A stretch of 64,000 nucleotides of DNA, from positions 10,080,501 to 10,144,500 of the forward strand of contig JALJCS010000012.1 in assembly GCA_023055355.1 (NCBI GenBank), given 5' to 3'. Source of the DNA: Agelaius tricolor. Taxonomy: Eukaryota > Chordata > Aves > Passeriformes > Icteridae. Below, one piece after another: positions 38,732-52,060 of the stretch (position 1 is the stretch's first letter; the number at the start of each line of letters is the position of its first letter). The position numbers and the translations under genes are program-made. Below the pieces are notes generated by a model that ran no database searches, was not told the DNA's origin, and saw only the letters and a program-made list of their open reading frames with translations.

Positions 38732-41700
38732 AACTGATTTGACATAAACAAATTAGAACTGTTGACAGTGTGGGTGATTTTGAGAAATGCAGTTCCATTA
38801 AATTCACAGATATGAATCCTGACAAATAACAAGCCATGGCAATTTATATAAACAAGGAAAGGAAATAATGAGCGGATGTGGAAGTCTAACAAGAATTTGG
38901 TTGTTAGTACAGCACAAAACATTGTGGCAGTATGGACAGAAAAACGGAGAGCCTCTGCCATGATGAGGCAGCACTAATGTGCATTGTCCCACTGGAAACA
39001 GCCACAATACTGTGCCAGGATGAGAAGTTTGGAGGAATTAATGTAATTCTTTGCCTTTCACACTTATAGTAAAACCAGAAAACACATGATTAGATTGTAA
39101 AGTCAGATAAAAACTGAGGTCTCTTAGTGCTGTGCTGTAGAGGAAAGTTCTGGCGCAAGGCTAATCCAAGCTATGAGAACCTCTGCACTATTCAAGCTGT
39201 GTATATGTGGCTTTTTGGCCTCCAGACCTCCTTTTAATTCATCTGGTGTTTTATCTGCTTCACACTGAAGTTTCTGTGCAGGCATGTGGTGGTTGTTCAG
39301 TGGAAATGGTCAATACCATGCTTGATGTGCTGCTTCCTGCCTGCAGGCACCTCATGGGGTTTATATCCTTCTCTTCTTTTTTGTGGGAAGAGCCTTTTCC
39401 ACCTTTTGTTGAGGGTTCTTAATGAACAAATCTTTTAAATATTCAAAGCACTGTATTTATTTAGATAAAAGCTGTTAATTATAAATGACTGGCCATATGG
39501 CCATTAAGACTAACACATAGTAGGATATAGAGGGAATGAATATTTTAGGTAATAAAGGACTGTTTTAGAAAATAGGAACTTCCTTGATATTATGTTTCAT
39601 GTAGGTTTAACAATGGAGTGGTGATTGGTAGCCTGCAGTGGTTTACACTAAAGAACTTGGTTTTCTTTTCTTTTATATTTTTAATCCTCGCTATTGAAAA
39701 TTGGCTATTAAAAAAAAAGCCACAAATGAAAAGCCTCAAGGAAAGCCAGATGGCTGAATATTGGCATTTGAAATAAAAATAAAATATTCAGCTATACATA
39801 TGTCTCTTAAATACACTTAACTGTAGTCCTTTGTTTGTTAGCCAGACTGTCTTCTCTATTGCTTTTGCACTGGTAAATTTGAACTTGCTTTGCATATTTT
39901 TCAGTAGATCAAAGTTGAGCAAAAATGTGGTTAAGGAAATTTTAGTGCTTATTGGTTCTAGCCCCAAATCAAAGATACAAGGTCAGGTTTTTGCCAGATG
40001 TCCTAACCTGAAGTCTGGCAGGTTTCTTTGCTTTCTTTGAAGCTCTGCCCATGGACTGGGATATTATTAGCAACCTTTTGAACACGTCTCAGCTTTTCCT
40101 GATAACACTGCTGTTGTATAAAATTTCGCTGATACTGAAAATCTTTAAACTTTATCTGTAGTGATGGTGTCCTTGTTGCCAGGAACCCTGTGGTGAAAAA
40201 TGAGCAACAGTTTAGGAAAACTTGTGTTAGATAAGCAGATACCACCAAAAATTGAAAAGTGTGGTAGAGGCATATGAAAACCTACAGAAGCCCAGCCAAC
40301 TCCTGGAGCAATCTAAGAAATTCCCTGCAGGTATTCAGCATTTTTCATCTGATACATAAAAGAGCAACCATTGTATTGTTACTGCATTGACACCCTCCTG
40401 CTCTGGTGGAAAAATTTCCTTTTAATATTTCCTGTGCTTTCTAGTTTTAATAGCCAGGACACACATTTGAAGACAGTCATTGAAGACTAGGGTAGCATCA
40501 ATTAGTGCCACTGATAATGCAGCTTTGGAAAATGTGTCTGTCAGGTATCCAGTGATGTGGATAGTGCCTAAATGGAACCTGCTGTTTTCTTTCTACCATC
40601 TTGGTTCGAAAGACCCTCAATGGAAATGGGCATGTTTGGGTTTCTCTCAGCTATGTGGAAAGCTGAAGAGGTTACAGTTCACTCCAGTCAGGCCTGTTTC
40701 CCTTTTCCTATGTCTGTCTCAGTTTGGAGATGAAGTTGAGATGTTTTTTGTGTGTTCCTAGCGTGGACTTGCTTTCAGGGTGCCTTTGCTACTGTCAGAA
40801 ACTTGTCACTCCTTCCTGTCTTGAGACTAATAATTCAATCTGAAGCACCAAACTGCTGGCATTTGAAATTCAAATGTGGTAAGAAAACTCCATGATGTAA
40901 ATTAAAATTGCCATGGATTACTGCTGGTGTCTCCCTGCAAAATCTCTTTCAGGCTTTTTTACAACCTTCATCTTTGCCCTATTTGCCCAGGAGTGCTATG
41001 AACTTTTGTGACATGTGAGACTAAATACCATTTTGGTAAGTCCCTGTGTATCTAGGGAAGGCTGTGGGTGGCTGTAGCTCTACCTACCTTACTCTCATTG
41101 CTGTAGGGAGCAAAGAAGGCATGAACAGAAATGAGACGTGGTGGGGGCTGGACTGGTGGCGTTCCATCAGGTCTTCACTGTCAAAGTTGCTGCCTACAGC
41201 ACTATATTTTTAGAGCAGTTATATATTACAGTAATGCCAGATGCTCTGAAGGAAGATTTGGAGAGTGAAAAACGGATTAAGGCTTATTGTAAAATTTCTA
41301 AATCTGTGTGAAGACATGCAAGATCAGATTCCTGTTCTTCAGTACAGGGATGATTCACCACCCTGAGAAATATTAGGAAAGAAATAGGCCCATCTAACTG
41401 TTTTAGATTTATGCTTCAAGTAGATAAAAGGTTGTTTAAAATAGTTCAATTTTGAAATAACTTTTAAGTAAGCACAGAGTTTTCACTTTTCTTAGTTCTT
41501 AACTTATCCCAGTTGTCTCACACAGCAGCAATAGCCAGCAGAGATTTCCAGCACTTTTCTGTACTCACAGATGCTACTTGCCCAATAAATGAATAAAAAG
41601 TTCAGTCTAAGTTTGTGTCTGGCACCTGACTGGCAGAAACACTTAGTACAAAGTCAGATATCTGACCTACAGAAAACCCAAGTAATGTTTGAAATATTAA

Positions 41701-44700
41701 TGAATAGCAGAATTATAGATGAGTAGACGCAAAATATTTTGACTGTTCAAATATTGGTAGTGTTTAATATTTGTAAATTAATTCAGCCACCAGACATTTT
41801 GATCTATTCTGGTTACTCAAAAACTGCAGCTGCAGAAGCCATGTACAATTCCTGACTATATAAAAATGAAATGAAAAATACTGGGTTCTGCTGCTGAGAC
41901 AACAGAAGATGACTTAAACAAAAGCTGTCATTGCAGATGTTATCACAGGTTAGGGACTCTGTGCTGCATATACTTGAAGTTCCACAGATAATTAGACTAC
42001 ATGCCCTCTGAACAACCCTACTCCAAATAATAAAACCCTGTTTGTCCAAGGAATCTAAAACCCCTTGGGTGCAGGCAGTGATTTGGGGTAATTTTGTCCC
42101 ACAGCTAAGGTCTTTTTTTCTACAATGGCAAGTTGCAGTTCTGAAGGGCCTTTCTTGAATCCACTAAAAGCAGCTGTCTGGTGTGACAAACTTAGAGCAG
42201 ATCAACTCCCACAGGAATTGTTGTAGTCCTAATGTTAGCAGTGATCATTCTACCCTTCACTGTGAATGTTTGTACTCTGCACGAGGTGTAGCACTGTGTT
42301 CAGCAGCCTCATCTTTTTTGGTGTCAGAGTTTCCTTGATTGTGTTCTTCCTACAGAGTCTTTCACAAGAAACGTGACCAAAACCTGGGTCCAGCAGACAT
42401 TCTCCCCTCTTCACTTTCCTTTTCTTTTAAGACTCTGTAGTCTCTTCCACAGCAAGGATGAGAAATCTCCAGGAAGTTTGTCATTGCTAGGAATGTCTCA
42501 CTGTTCCTGAGATTTTGGTTTATTGTGTATATGAAGGAGAAACTCAAGAGGTTTCCTGGAAGATCAGCAGTGGAGGGTCACATATAGACTTATATACCAA
42601 TATACACAGTGGTGCTCCCTATGGAATATGTTAAGGCAGTGATTGGGTCTTTCTGAGTGCTGGGCAAGGTGGTCAGATTGATCAGAAAGAAAAATCTCTT
42701 GAGATATGGCTCCCAGGAATTTGCACATAATAGAAAGCTCTTTGCTTTGTGCTGGAGTGTGGGATGATGTGTCACATCCCTGTCAGGATCCTGCAGGATG
42801 TTTTTTTATAAGCCTGTATGTCTATAGGGGAGTTTAATAGGTTATAATGAATGTCCAAATTGTACATTATTGTTCAGAGAGATGCAGGCTTTGTGGGAAA
42901 TCCATATCAGGGAAGGAATTTCTGTGCTCTTCAGTGAGCCAGTGCTATCATGATCCATACAAGCTGATTTGGGCCAGTCTTGTTAGATTGCTTCTTGTGC
43001 TTATAGGGCAGAGAATGGCAGTAACTTCACCTCAAATGCCACTGTCTGGGTCTCATCCAATGAACTGCTTTTTAAGAGGCCAAGAGTAGTATTTGAGTGC
43101 ATCATACTGACCAGTGGTACAAAAGAAGGGACTTCCTTGAGCTGGCTGCTAGAATTTCTGTATGAATCCATAATGAAACTTTCTGATAATTCCCACTGCT
43201 CAAGTTTAATCTAGATATTTTACTGTGTTCCTTCCTTCATTTGTTGAGACCATTGTTGAGGAACCCTCTTACATTTTCATTTATATTTATAAAACCCTTC
43301 CACTTTACCAGATGGAAATTTATTCACTGGCTATATCTTATTTAATGTGAAAGTCAGTCTGTCTGTTCCATGTATATCCCTACAGTCAGGTCTGTTTTCA
43401 ATCCTTTGTGTCACCCTCCCAGTTAATTTGTCTAAATTGTACAGTGACAACATTTACTCTTTAAACCAAAATCCCTTAGCTCATGTCTGTCTTTATTGCC
43501 TTTCTTCCTCCTTGAAGCTATTTGCAATTAAACCTCAGTGAAATGTGAAGCACCAGAAATGTTAGACTATCTTGGCAATGAAGAGGCATGAAACAGATGA
43601 ATAATGAGAAGCACAAGATAAGAAGCAGTAATGCCACTTCATTCTGGAGTGCCTATTCTGGCAAGGAGTTCACAGCACCTTTTACAGTTTTGTATCCTAT
43701 TTATGAGTCATAGCAATGATTAAGGGGGAAAAAAATCCTGCCAGAGAAGAGTCCTCAGATTTGTTTAAATTATGGAAATGAAAAACTTCAAGGCCTTTTT
43801 TGCTGAAGATTAAGAATTAGCTATCTGAGATTGGTAATGCACTTCAGCTTAGAGAAGTGTGTGGATGAAGGAAAGAGGAGACTCATGCTTGTGCTTTTTT
43901 CATTGGATTTGCCCGTTTTGAGCAGTGTCTGAATAGAGCTGACGCAACATCATAAGCTGTCTTCTTTTTATTTCTTCCCAGATATTAGCCTGGCACAATT
44001 CTGTGTTCATGGATAATGCACGTTTGAAAAAAATATAAAAAGCAAAGTTTAGTGAACAATGAGCATGAGAGATTGCAGAGATCTGAAGACTTTTCTTGAA
44101 GCTTTCTTAGTGTGTGTATTTTTCCACATGCAAAGAACATCTTGGAGCTGTGGAACTCAGTGGATCTCTTTCTCTGCTTTTATATGGATCTCTCTCCATT
44201 TTGTCACTGAAAATTGCCAATACTGTGAATATGCAACATGAATATGCAATACTGTAAAAAGCACGTTAATTTTGTGCTATTTACTTAGCATTGCTTTTAA
44301 CAATCTGGAGAGCGGGAATAAAAATGCTATTGAATATTTGTGTAGTGTGCTGAAGGGGCAAGTTCGTATAAGTCACAGTGGACAGGGATGCAGTGAGAGA
44401 AATACAGAGGCATTAGGTCTGCTCAACACTAAGGGCAGCTTGGGTAGGGCAAAGAAACTCAAACAAAGGCAAATTTAGTGCCTGCTGCCACTTTGTTTGC
44501 AGCTGATTGTGACTGCATGTTACAGTTTGAGTAACTGGAATATAGGACACCTATGTAATGGAATGTTTCTAGGAGATATGCCATTGTTGCTGTTCTTGGG
44601 TTAGAGTAGAAGCACATTTTCTTCTTTCCCCTCTTCCCTACTCCTTTTTTTCCTTTGTTACATTCAGAAAAAGTTTTTGCTCAAGCTTTTGCCACTAGTA

Positions 44701-47012
44701 AGTCTTGAAATATCAGTAATATGGAATTCTCCTGATAATGAAGGAAAAAGCAGTATCATTACATTTCTTTAACTTCTGCCCACTGCTCCACAGTAATTGG
44801 CTCTATTGATAGAGAAAGATGTTCCTTGGACAAGACCAAGACATCTCATGCTCAAGAGATATTCCTGACCCTCCTATGCCTCATTTAAGTTGGATCTGGT
44901 TGTCATTTTAATTAAATGCTTTTTCAATCAGAAAATGTTGATCCATGGAAGCCAAAACATCTTGGGGAAATGAGCTGATTTGTAATTTCTTTCATTGTGG
45001 TGGCTGCCTGGTTTTCAAAAAAGATGCTATTTTATATCTCAGAAACTTGAAATTAGTTCAGGCAAACCACAAGTTTACTCCAAATGTTTCCTTTTGATCC
45101 TCTTTCCCAGGGATTAATTCAGAAAGGATTAATTATTTCAAGTTAATATGTATTCTTTAAAATATCTTTAGGTGACAAGATCTCTTTTGCTATGGGGTCT
45201 GTTCTTTCTCAAGTCAACAGATACTCCCAATTGTGCTTATTGTGCTTTCTCAGCCCTTTCCTCTCCCCTTTAGGGGAGGAAGCTTCATTTCCTCTTTCCT
45301 GTTATAATTTTAATATCAAGAAACGTTGGGAAACTGAGTCAAGCCTGCATTTCATTTTCTGTCTGCTATCACACTCTTTCTGGAAATGTTGATGTCTTTT
45401 TTTTTTTTTTTTAATTTAGAAAGAATGGGTTGAGAATGTTTCCCACTGAAGATTTTTCTCACATGGGATTTCTCACTGGTTCTGGATGGTGCACCCTTAA
45501 CAATCACCTACCCTTGGCATTGTTCTCAGCAGCAAGGTGGAGTTGCAGTTTCTTCGTACCAGGGTAGGTAACAGCACTTGCATCAAAGTTTTATTCTTAG
45601 TACCACCTGTGGTTTATTCATCCACTCTCACAGAAAATAAAATTACACTGATAGCAGGAGAAAAAGCATCAATCACCTTCATAGTTTATTGCTGGCTCTG
45701 TGCATGATGGTGCCGAGATAAACATTTTTCTTTTTTATTTTTTCTGCCCATTTTCCATCTTCCCCAGCCTGTGTTTTAGTTGCTTGGTAGGTTTTTACTT
45801 CTACATATTTACAGTGACAGAGTAACTGGTCCCTAAACATACAAACTTAAGGCAGTCAAGGCTTTTCCTGTTTATTTCTGTCATTTACCCTGCACCAATG
45901 CAGAACACATCATTCTTGATATTATGTGTAATGCTGAGTATTTATGAAAAAAAGAGTATTTATTTTTCTCATCCATATGACCAGGCAAAAAAGTTGGTTT
46001 CAGGGCTGTTTTACAGACAGGTAATTTTATCACAGAAAGATGTAATTCTGTGCTTGGCCTTTAGCAGTGCCAGGCCCATTTTCCAGGAATCTGAGGGCAT
46101 TGTTTTACAGGGGTTTTATACTGAAGATGTGAACTGCAATGTCCATTGCACATTTGCTTATTGCTTTCTGGATGAGATTAGTTTAGCAAATACTTGGTCC
46201 AGTTTAGATGATAAACAGTTTAATGTTCCATATATGTTGCAAGAAATTGATTTTTTTAAATATAGATTAAACAAAATTGGTATTACATTTGTACAAATGG
46301 TCTGATCTTAAGTAATCTCATGAATCCAGGGTATTGTAAATTCAAATAGTCTCTAAAATAAAGGACATCTTTCCCTGGCTGCCAGGGATCAGTATTTCTG
46401 GCACTTGTGTGTGGTGGCATTGGTTTGCATGCTTATACACACAGTTTTTCCAACTGGTATTTTATCAGCTGTAATATATAAAATATGAGTCATTTTCATT
46501 TAGTCTAATTAGAGTTTGCAAACAGTAATTCCAAACAAAACCAGTCACACTGTATTAAACACTTAACTGTGGTGAGCAAGAGTGCAGGTTTTGTTTCTGA
46601 AGGGTAGTCTGTGTACAAGAGGTATTTAATTAGTTTTCATCAGAGCTATGGATCCTCTATTTGGGGATTAAAAACAAGCCAGGAAAATCTGGCAGAGCTG
46701 AATTGCTGTGTGCAAGCTCATGACTAAAAATAGTGCCAAGATGCTTATAGACACCAAACAATACCTTCATAAATGTACTGAGAAATCTCATGTGAAAACA
46801 AGGGTTAAACTCTAGCTTTGGATTCACACTGTATACCTCTCCCTTCTTCCATCTGCCTATCAGGCACAGAATTCTTATTCTCTCCAGTATGCCAGCTCTT
46901 GAACTGAGTATGGTTGATCATGAGCACACTATAAAATGCTTCAGTGTATTTTGAGAGTTGAAAGGACTAACAAATGCAATATATATGAATGTGATATGTT
47001 TGTAATTAATTT
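38732..47012. other. No gene seen
   Basis: This stretch holds a perfect 14-bp palindrome, TGGCCATATGGCCA, at 39490-39503, a T tract at 45397 and the 135-codon frame 45898-46305. That frame is AT-rich, has no signal peptide, domain or family resemblance that I can recognise, and no splice context. I regard it as chance. Confidence 0.6.
45397..45412 (+). repeat. Poly-T tract (16)
   Basis: Sixteen uninterrupted T residues in non-coding sequence. No associated element is recognised. Confidence 0.95.
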
Positions 47013-47032
47013 CACACACACACACACACACA
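47013..47032 (+). repeat. (CA)10 microsatellite
   Basis: Ten uninterrupted CA dinucleotides sit in AT-rich non-coding DNA. A tract of this length is likely to vary in length between individuals. Confidence 0.97.
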
Positions 47033-50000
47033 GAGAAATACATTACAGAAGTGTGGAGAATGTGGTTTGACCATAAGGATGCCAGGGGATCTTAAGCTAT
47101 TAATGCTGGAGCTTTGTCCTTAATTCACCCTGTCATTTCTAGGTATTACAGTGTGTGGCACCAAATGTAACACACTGTCTCACATCTAGTGCAAAAAAAA
47201 AAGCATGGTATAATGTGAAGTATACTGGGCAAAAGTAGTCTGCTGTGAACTGAGCTTCAGTCCACAATTTTAATGGTGTCTATTTAGGACAGGTCTGTGT
47301 AATTACTTTGAGCTTTTTGTACATGAAGTGTTTGTAACACCCGAAAAAAAAAAACCCTGCAAAATTATTCAGTGTATTAGGAGTACAGAGTATTTAGCAT
47401 GATACATTAGAAAACAGGTACTTGGGAGAATCTAATGGCTCAAGATAACAGTGAAATCTATATTTTGCTTCATTGCAGCTGTGTCTATGTATTGTGTAAA
47501 TCCATAGAGGTATAGTCAAGGTGATTAGCCAGGATTTAGTTCTGTGTGGGAGCAGGGGGAAAAGGTCTAATGGAAATGTCGACAGACCATTAACTAGAGT
47601 ATCACTAATGGGTGATATAATAGAGAGAGATATTTTTAATTGTAAAGGGGTTAATTGGTATTCCTCATTTACATTCCTTTCTTCCTGAGTGGTGGCAATT
47701 TGAGCTCATCCAGTGATAGGAATGGTTTTCATACTGAGAGAATATGAAGGATCATAATATTTTCTCTAAGAAAATATGCAGGAGGGAAAACCAGAAATAT
47801 ATTAACTGACATATGATGATTATCCAGCCATAGCTGAGGAAAAAACCGATTTTCCTAAGAATTTATTAAGGGAGTACCAGCAGGAAATTACTCTTTCTTT
47901 AGTAATTATAAGAATTTGATTTTTTTAAATTTTGTTTTATATCTGGGCATGAAAAAATAGCTCATATTGGTGAAAGTGTTTACTGTGACTTACATGTTGC
48001 AAACTTCAACCTTTTTCTCTATGGAGGTAGGATTTTCTGAATGTAAGAGAATAGCTACTGTTAACATAGCCCTTGTCTAGTCACTCAGACACCTAAAGTG
48101 ATGCTTATCTCCCTGAGCTGATGGGAACAAATTGGGCTTTTGCTCCCTGTTGCCCTCACAGGATCTTGGTTGGTCCATGACCAGGAGAACTGGTAAGCTG
48201 ATGACAGCAGACTACCCCATTACCTCTCGCCTTGTCACCAGCCTGGTTTGACAATAAGGTCTTCTCCTGGTGCTGGTTAAGCTTGGGTCATTGTGCAGGG
48301 TTTAGGTCAGGAGCAGCCAAGGAGGGCTGGCCATGAGCCACCGGGGCCAACTGCCAGCAGTGCCTTCTGCCTGCATGACAGCCCATCTCCATCACCCACC
48401 TGCAGCTCTCCAGGCTTGGGTTGGGCTCCAGGGCCTGAGCACCTCCCCACCCTGCTGCCCACAGCCCCTCAGGAAGCTCTGAGCCTACCCAGCTCCTTAC
48501 ACTGCTGCTGCCCCTCCGAGTGGGACTTGCTGGTTTGGGTGATGTGAGCAGGGAGAGGTACCCAGCCCTCCTCACCACTTACAGCCCCTGTATGAAGCCT
48601 TCCTGCCTGAAAACCTCTTTGAGGCCATTTTCTTCATCTCAGGAGTTACTGAGCCCATCTTTGTCTCATTAGAAATAGGAAACAACGAAATAAGCACATG
48701 TGCATGCCCTCTGTCTCTTCTGCTGTGGCCATTTTTTCTTTGGCTCAAAGTTGTCTTCCCAGTGTTCTCTAATTTCTCTCTCTTTTTTTTTTTTTTTTTT
48801 GAAATCATATCTCCTCAGTTCTAGTTTCCCCCAGTGTTCAGTGAGCTGTGCATGTTTTCTCTAGAGGCCTAACAGCCTTTTCATTCATATTTCACTTGCC
48901 CTCCTGTCTTGCTCTGAAATATATAGCAAGAAACCTTTCATGTGGATTTTTATTAAGTATTGAAAGAAAACACATTTTAAAATGCATTATATAGTTGTGT
49001 GGCTTATAGGTACAAAGTATATTTCATTGAACAAATAGCATCTTTTAGTTTCTTTGCAAAGTTAGTGCCTTAAAGAATTTAACCAACTGCAGCAATTTAC
49101 TCATAAATACCATCTTAATGCACATAGCACAGCTATGTTTTAATAGAGGAATTTGCCACTTTGTCAGTCCTAAAGTAAAAACTGCAATTTCTTCTTTGAG
49201 TCTTTCCAGTCTTCAGATGTTTACTGGGATTTTATTTAGTGGTCCAGATGCATTTTTTGTGAACGTGAATAAAGCTGACTTTCCCCATCTTTGCCCATTT
49301 CCTAATGGATTTATGGGGCTGCTCTTTCTGTAGTACTGGGAAAAAAAATGGCAGATTATATCAATAAGTGCAGATAGGAGACTTCAAGTTTCTGGAGAAT
49401 TTCTCATCTCTCTTTCCAAGACCTCTTGCTCTAGACTTCATCATCAGTTGCTTTTACAGATTTTATGCTCTGTAGGAACACTTGTTTCAGAGTTCAGAGA
49501 TGATGTGGGGCTCACTAGAGCTTCTTGCTCACAGCTGAGTCTCTCCCCAGCTTGGATGAAAGCAAGAAGTTGGATGTTCCTGAATGAGACCCAACTGGCC
49601 TGCCTTCCATCTGCTGGTCTGTCCTGGGTCTCTGTTGCCCACTGATTGCATAGGCAGGGTGGTCCTCTCACAAATAACAACATCCATGTGGTGCCAAAAT
49701 CCCAGGCTAGTTCTCAGCTTGATCAGCTTCCCAATCTGCTTCACCACACGGCCAAGTGACGTTTGTGCCAGAATAAGGCCAAAGGAAGAGCTGAGGGTGG
49801 CAGGGAAGCAGAGCTCCATTCTTGGTTCTGTTTTTTAAGCTGCAGTGCTGGTTTATACAGATTTGAAATGCCCAGAGATTGTCAAGTGTCTGGTACAGCA
49901 CTTTGCAACTTAGATGCAGGATCACGTTTGTGTGCGGTGATTGTACCCTTTTCTGCCTTAAGGCAGCTGGATGGTTGCATAAACTCACCAGAGTTGTGGT

Positions 50001-50983
50001 TTCTGGGACAGGGAGCATTACCTGGTTGCCTCCAGGATTTTCTTGATGGAATCTTCAGCAGGCTGAGTCCCAGTGCACCAGTGCCTGGGCACTGGACTCA
50101 TTCCCAGTGAAGCAGTGTTTGTAGCATGGGGAATTTTCACTCCAGTAAAAGTCACGCATCACCTTGGCAGGGGTACCATTCTCACGCTGCGAAGTGCCCT
50201 CTGCATTGTGGAGTGCAAGGAAGTGATTTGGTTGAAAGGAACACCATCCTTTTGTTTTTTTCAGATTCTCCCTCATTCTCACCCAAAACTAGTTCTGTTC
50301 TGGATCATTTCCATGACCCAGTTCCCTGCAAGCCCTCACAAGTGGGAATGAACAGCAGGGTGGGGAGGTGACAAAAAAGCTTAAACTGCCTGGCCTTTGT
50401 ACTCTGTAGGAAAAAGAATGCTTCTTTGGGGCTAGAAAACTGAGGCTACCAGAGCAGAAATAGAGCAACGTGTGAGTGCAGATCTACTGACACAACTGGG
50501 ATTATCCTGGAGTAATAAACCCACCTACTGCCCCCTGTATGAGCTGAACAGTGAAAGCACAGTTTTGCCAGTGCAACTGCATCTGTGTTGGGGGATTTTA
50601 CCAGCATCCACTGTGCTATAAATACAGATGTCTGTATTTGGGACCTGACCATAGAATGTATCTTTACCAGCTTTAATTGATTTTAGCTAGGAGCTAACTG
50701 GCTCCAGAAGAACTACTTATAGCTTAACATTTCTGTGGAAAATGTACCATTTAGTAATTAAGGGGTTTGGAAAGCAGCCAGAATCTTTCCATCTAATCCA
50801 GTTTAAGAAAAAAGAATCAATTGACTCTTTTTTGAATGGTAAATAAAATGAAATATTTTACAAAAAAATTATGGTTAAAAATAGCCTAGTTGTACTAGCT
50901 GTCATGTAGGATAAATCACTTGCATCAGGATGTGATCTTTGTGATTCGTGGTCTATGCAAATAAGCACAAGGTTTTGCTCCAT
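47033..50983. other. No gene seen; GC-rich pocket
   Basis: A GC-rich pocket at about 48280-48560 gives frames on both strands (48288-48578 -, 48293-48547 +) that are mutual shadows without domains. Overlapping frames at 49.4-50.35 kb likewise have no recognisable product. Confidence 0.6.
48783..48800 (+). repeat. Poly-T tract (18)
   Basis: Eighteen uninterrupted T residues, about 230 bases right of a GC-rich pocket (48280-48560). A reverse-strand retrocopy tail was considered, but the flanking sequence is not recognisable. Confidence 0.95.
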
Positions 50984-51060
50984 ATTTTGTATTCAGGCAA
51001 AGTTCCCTGTGGACTTCAATGGGAATTTTGCCTAAGCAATAACAGCAAAATTGGTCCCAT
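50984..51060. repeat. Palindromic element, possibly an ancient amniote repeat
   Basis: The arms CAGGCAAAGTTCCC (50994-51007) and GGGAATTTTGCCTA (51021-51034) are inverted copies (12 of 14 identical) around GACTTCAATGGG-type sequence. The wording CTTCAATGGGAATTTTGCCT, followed by an ATTGGTCCC-like tail, resembles a motif I recall as widespread in reptile and bird DNA (ACTTCAATGGGAGTTTTGCC). I cannot name a repeat family for it. A conserved element is an alternative. Confidence 0.45.
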
Positions 51061-51990
51061 GTGAAAAAACCTGATCACTGGGGAAAATTAAGAGATTTTT
51101 CTTAAAGGCACAGATGGCAGTTAAGCATTTAACTTTAATTGGCTTTTTACATGAGTAGGGACCCCTCTACTGTTTTACCTTTAGAAGAATCCTCTCAGAA
51201 CTCTGAAGAGAGAAATGTGCATGGCGGTGGTGGATAGTCTGTTGCTGGGAGGGATAGAGCCAGTGTGCTCCAGGGAAGTGAAAGAATGCTACAGAGGGAT
51301 GGGAAATAGCTGAAACAAATGCTGAGCTGGAGCACTGAGAGCTTCCATTTCTCTCATTGTGTGAGTAGTTTTACTTGCCATGGCAGTAGTCTGTGTGTGA
51401 GGAGTGAGAGAGGGGAAAAAGGATGGCAGAGGGAGCAACTGCACAACTTCAAGGGTTTATAAGAATGCTTGAGGGGGAAAAGCATGAATGTTAAAGCTTA
51501 TCTGGGGCATAAAATGAAATAATTTGGGAAAAGCAGCCTTGAAGGCTTAATTTAGTATTTCAGCGTGTCAGGTTGAAAATTAATTGCAAATAGATCTTTA
51601 AGTTTTCCCTTTGCTTAGCATGATGGTAGGTGGGTACTAAGAGCATGAACAAACAAAAGAGATGTTTGTTTAAGGTCAAAGTTATGGTAAGCTCTGTGCT
51701 TGGGTTTGGATATAGTTTGTTTTCTATGCATTTTCCTCAAATTAACCCACTTCTATTCAAAAATATTTATTAACTTAGGTTTCAATCCAAATAAAAATCT
51801 AAGCATCTGTTTTCAATTGGTGCTCAAGGCCTATCACAGTGATTGCTAAACTGAGACTTAAAATGAAGGATAGGCAAGACTGTCACTGAAAATTTCACTT
51901 GCCTCACACATGGGCAAGATAGCTGTGAGGGAACTATGGTTTTATTGGGAAATGAAGGCATGTAATAGTTGGGACTGATTTGAGCCCAAT

Positions 51991-52060
51991 GCTGGAAGCA
52001 AGAAAAGATTAGAACCTGCTGTTGGAAGCAAGAAAAGCTCAAGATCACTGCTGGAAAAGC
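51991..52060 (+). repeat. Degenerate ~30-bp tandem repeat
   Basis: GCTGGAAGCAAGAAAAG (51991) and GTTGGAAGCAAGAAAAG (52021) are followed by a third shortened copy, GCTGGAAAAGCC (about 52049). The array is purine-rich with no coding signal. Confidence 0.65.

Noticed and set aside
40603..40613. GGTTCGAAAGACC-like string resembling a tRNA B box
   Set aside because: No A box at the proper distance and no cloverleaf stems. Not a tRNA gene.
45898..46305. 135-codon open frame in AT-rich sequence
   Set aside because: Aromatic- and leucine-rich composition driven by T content. No domain, no promoter and no splice context.
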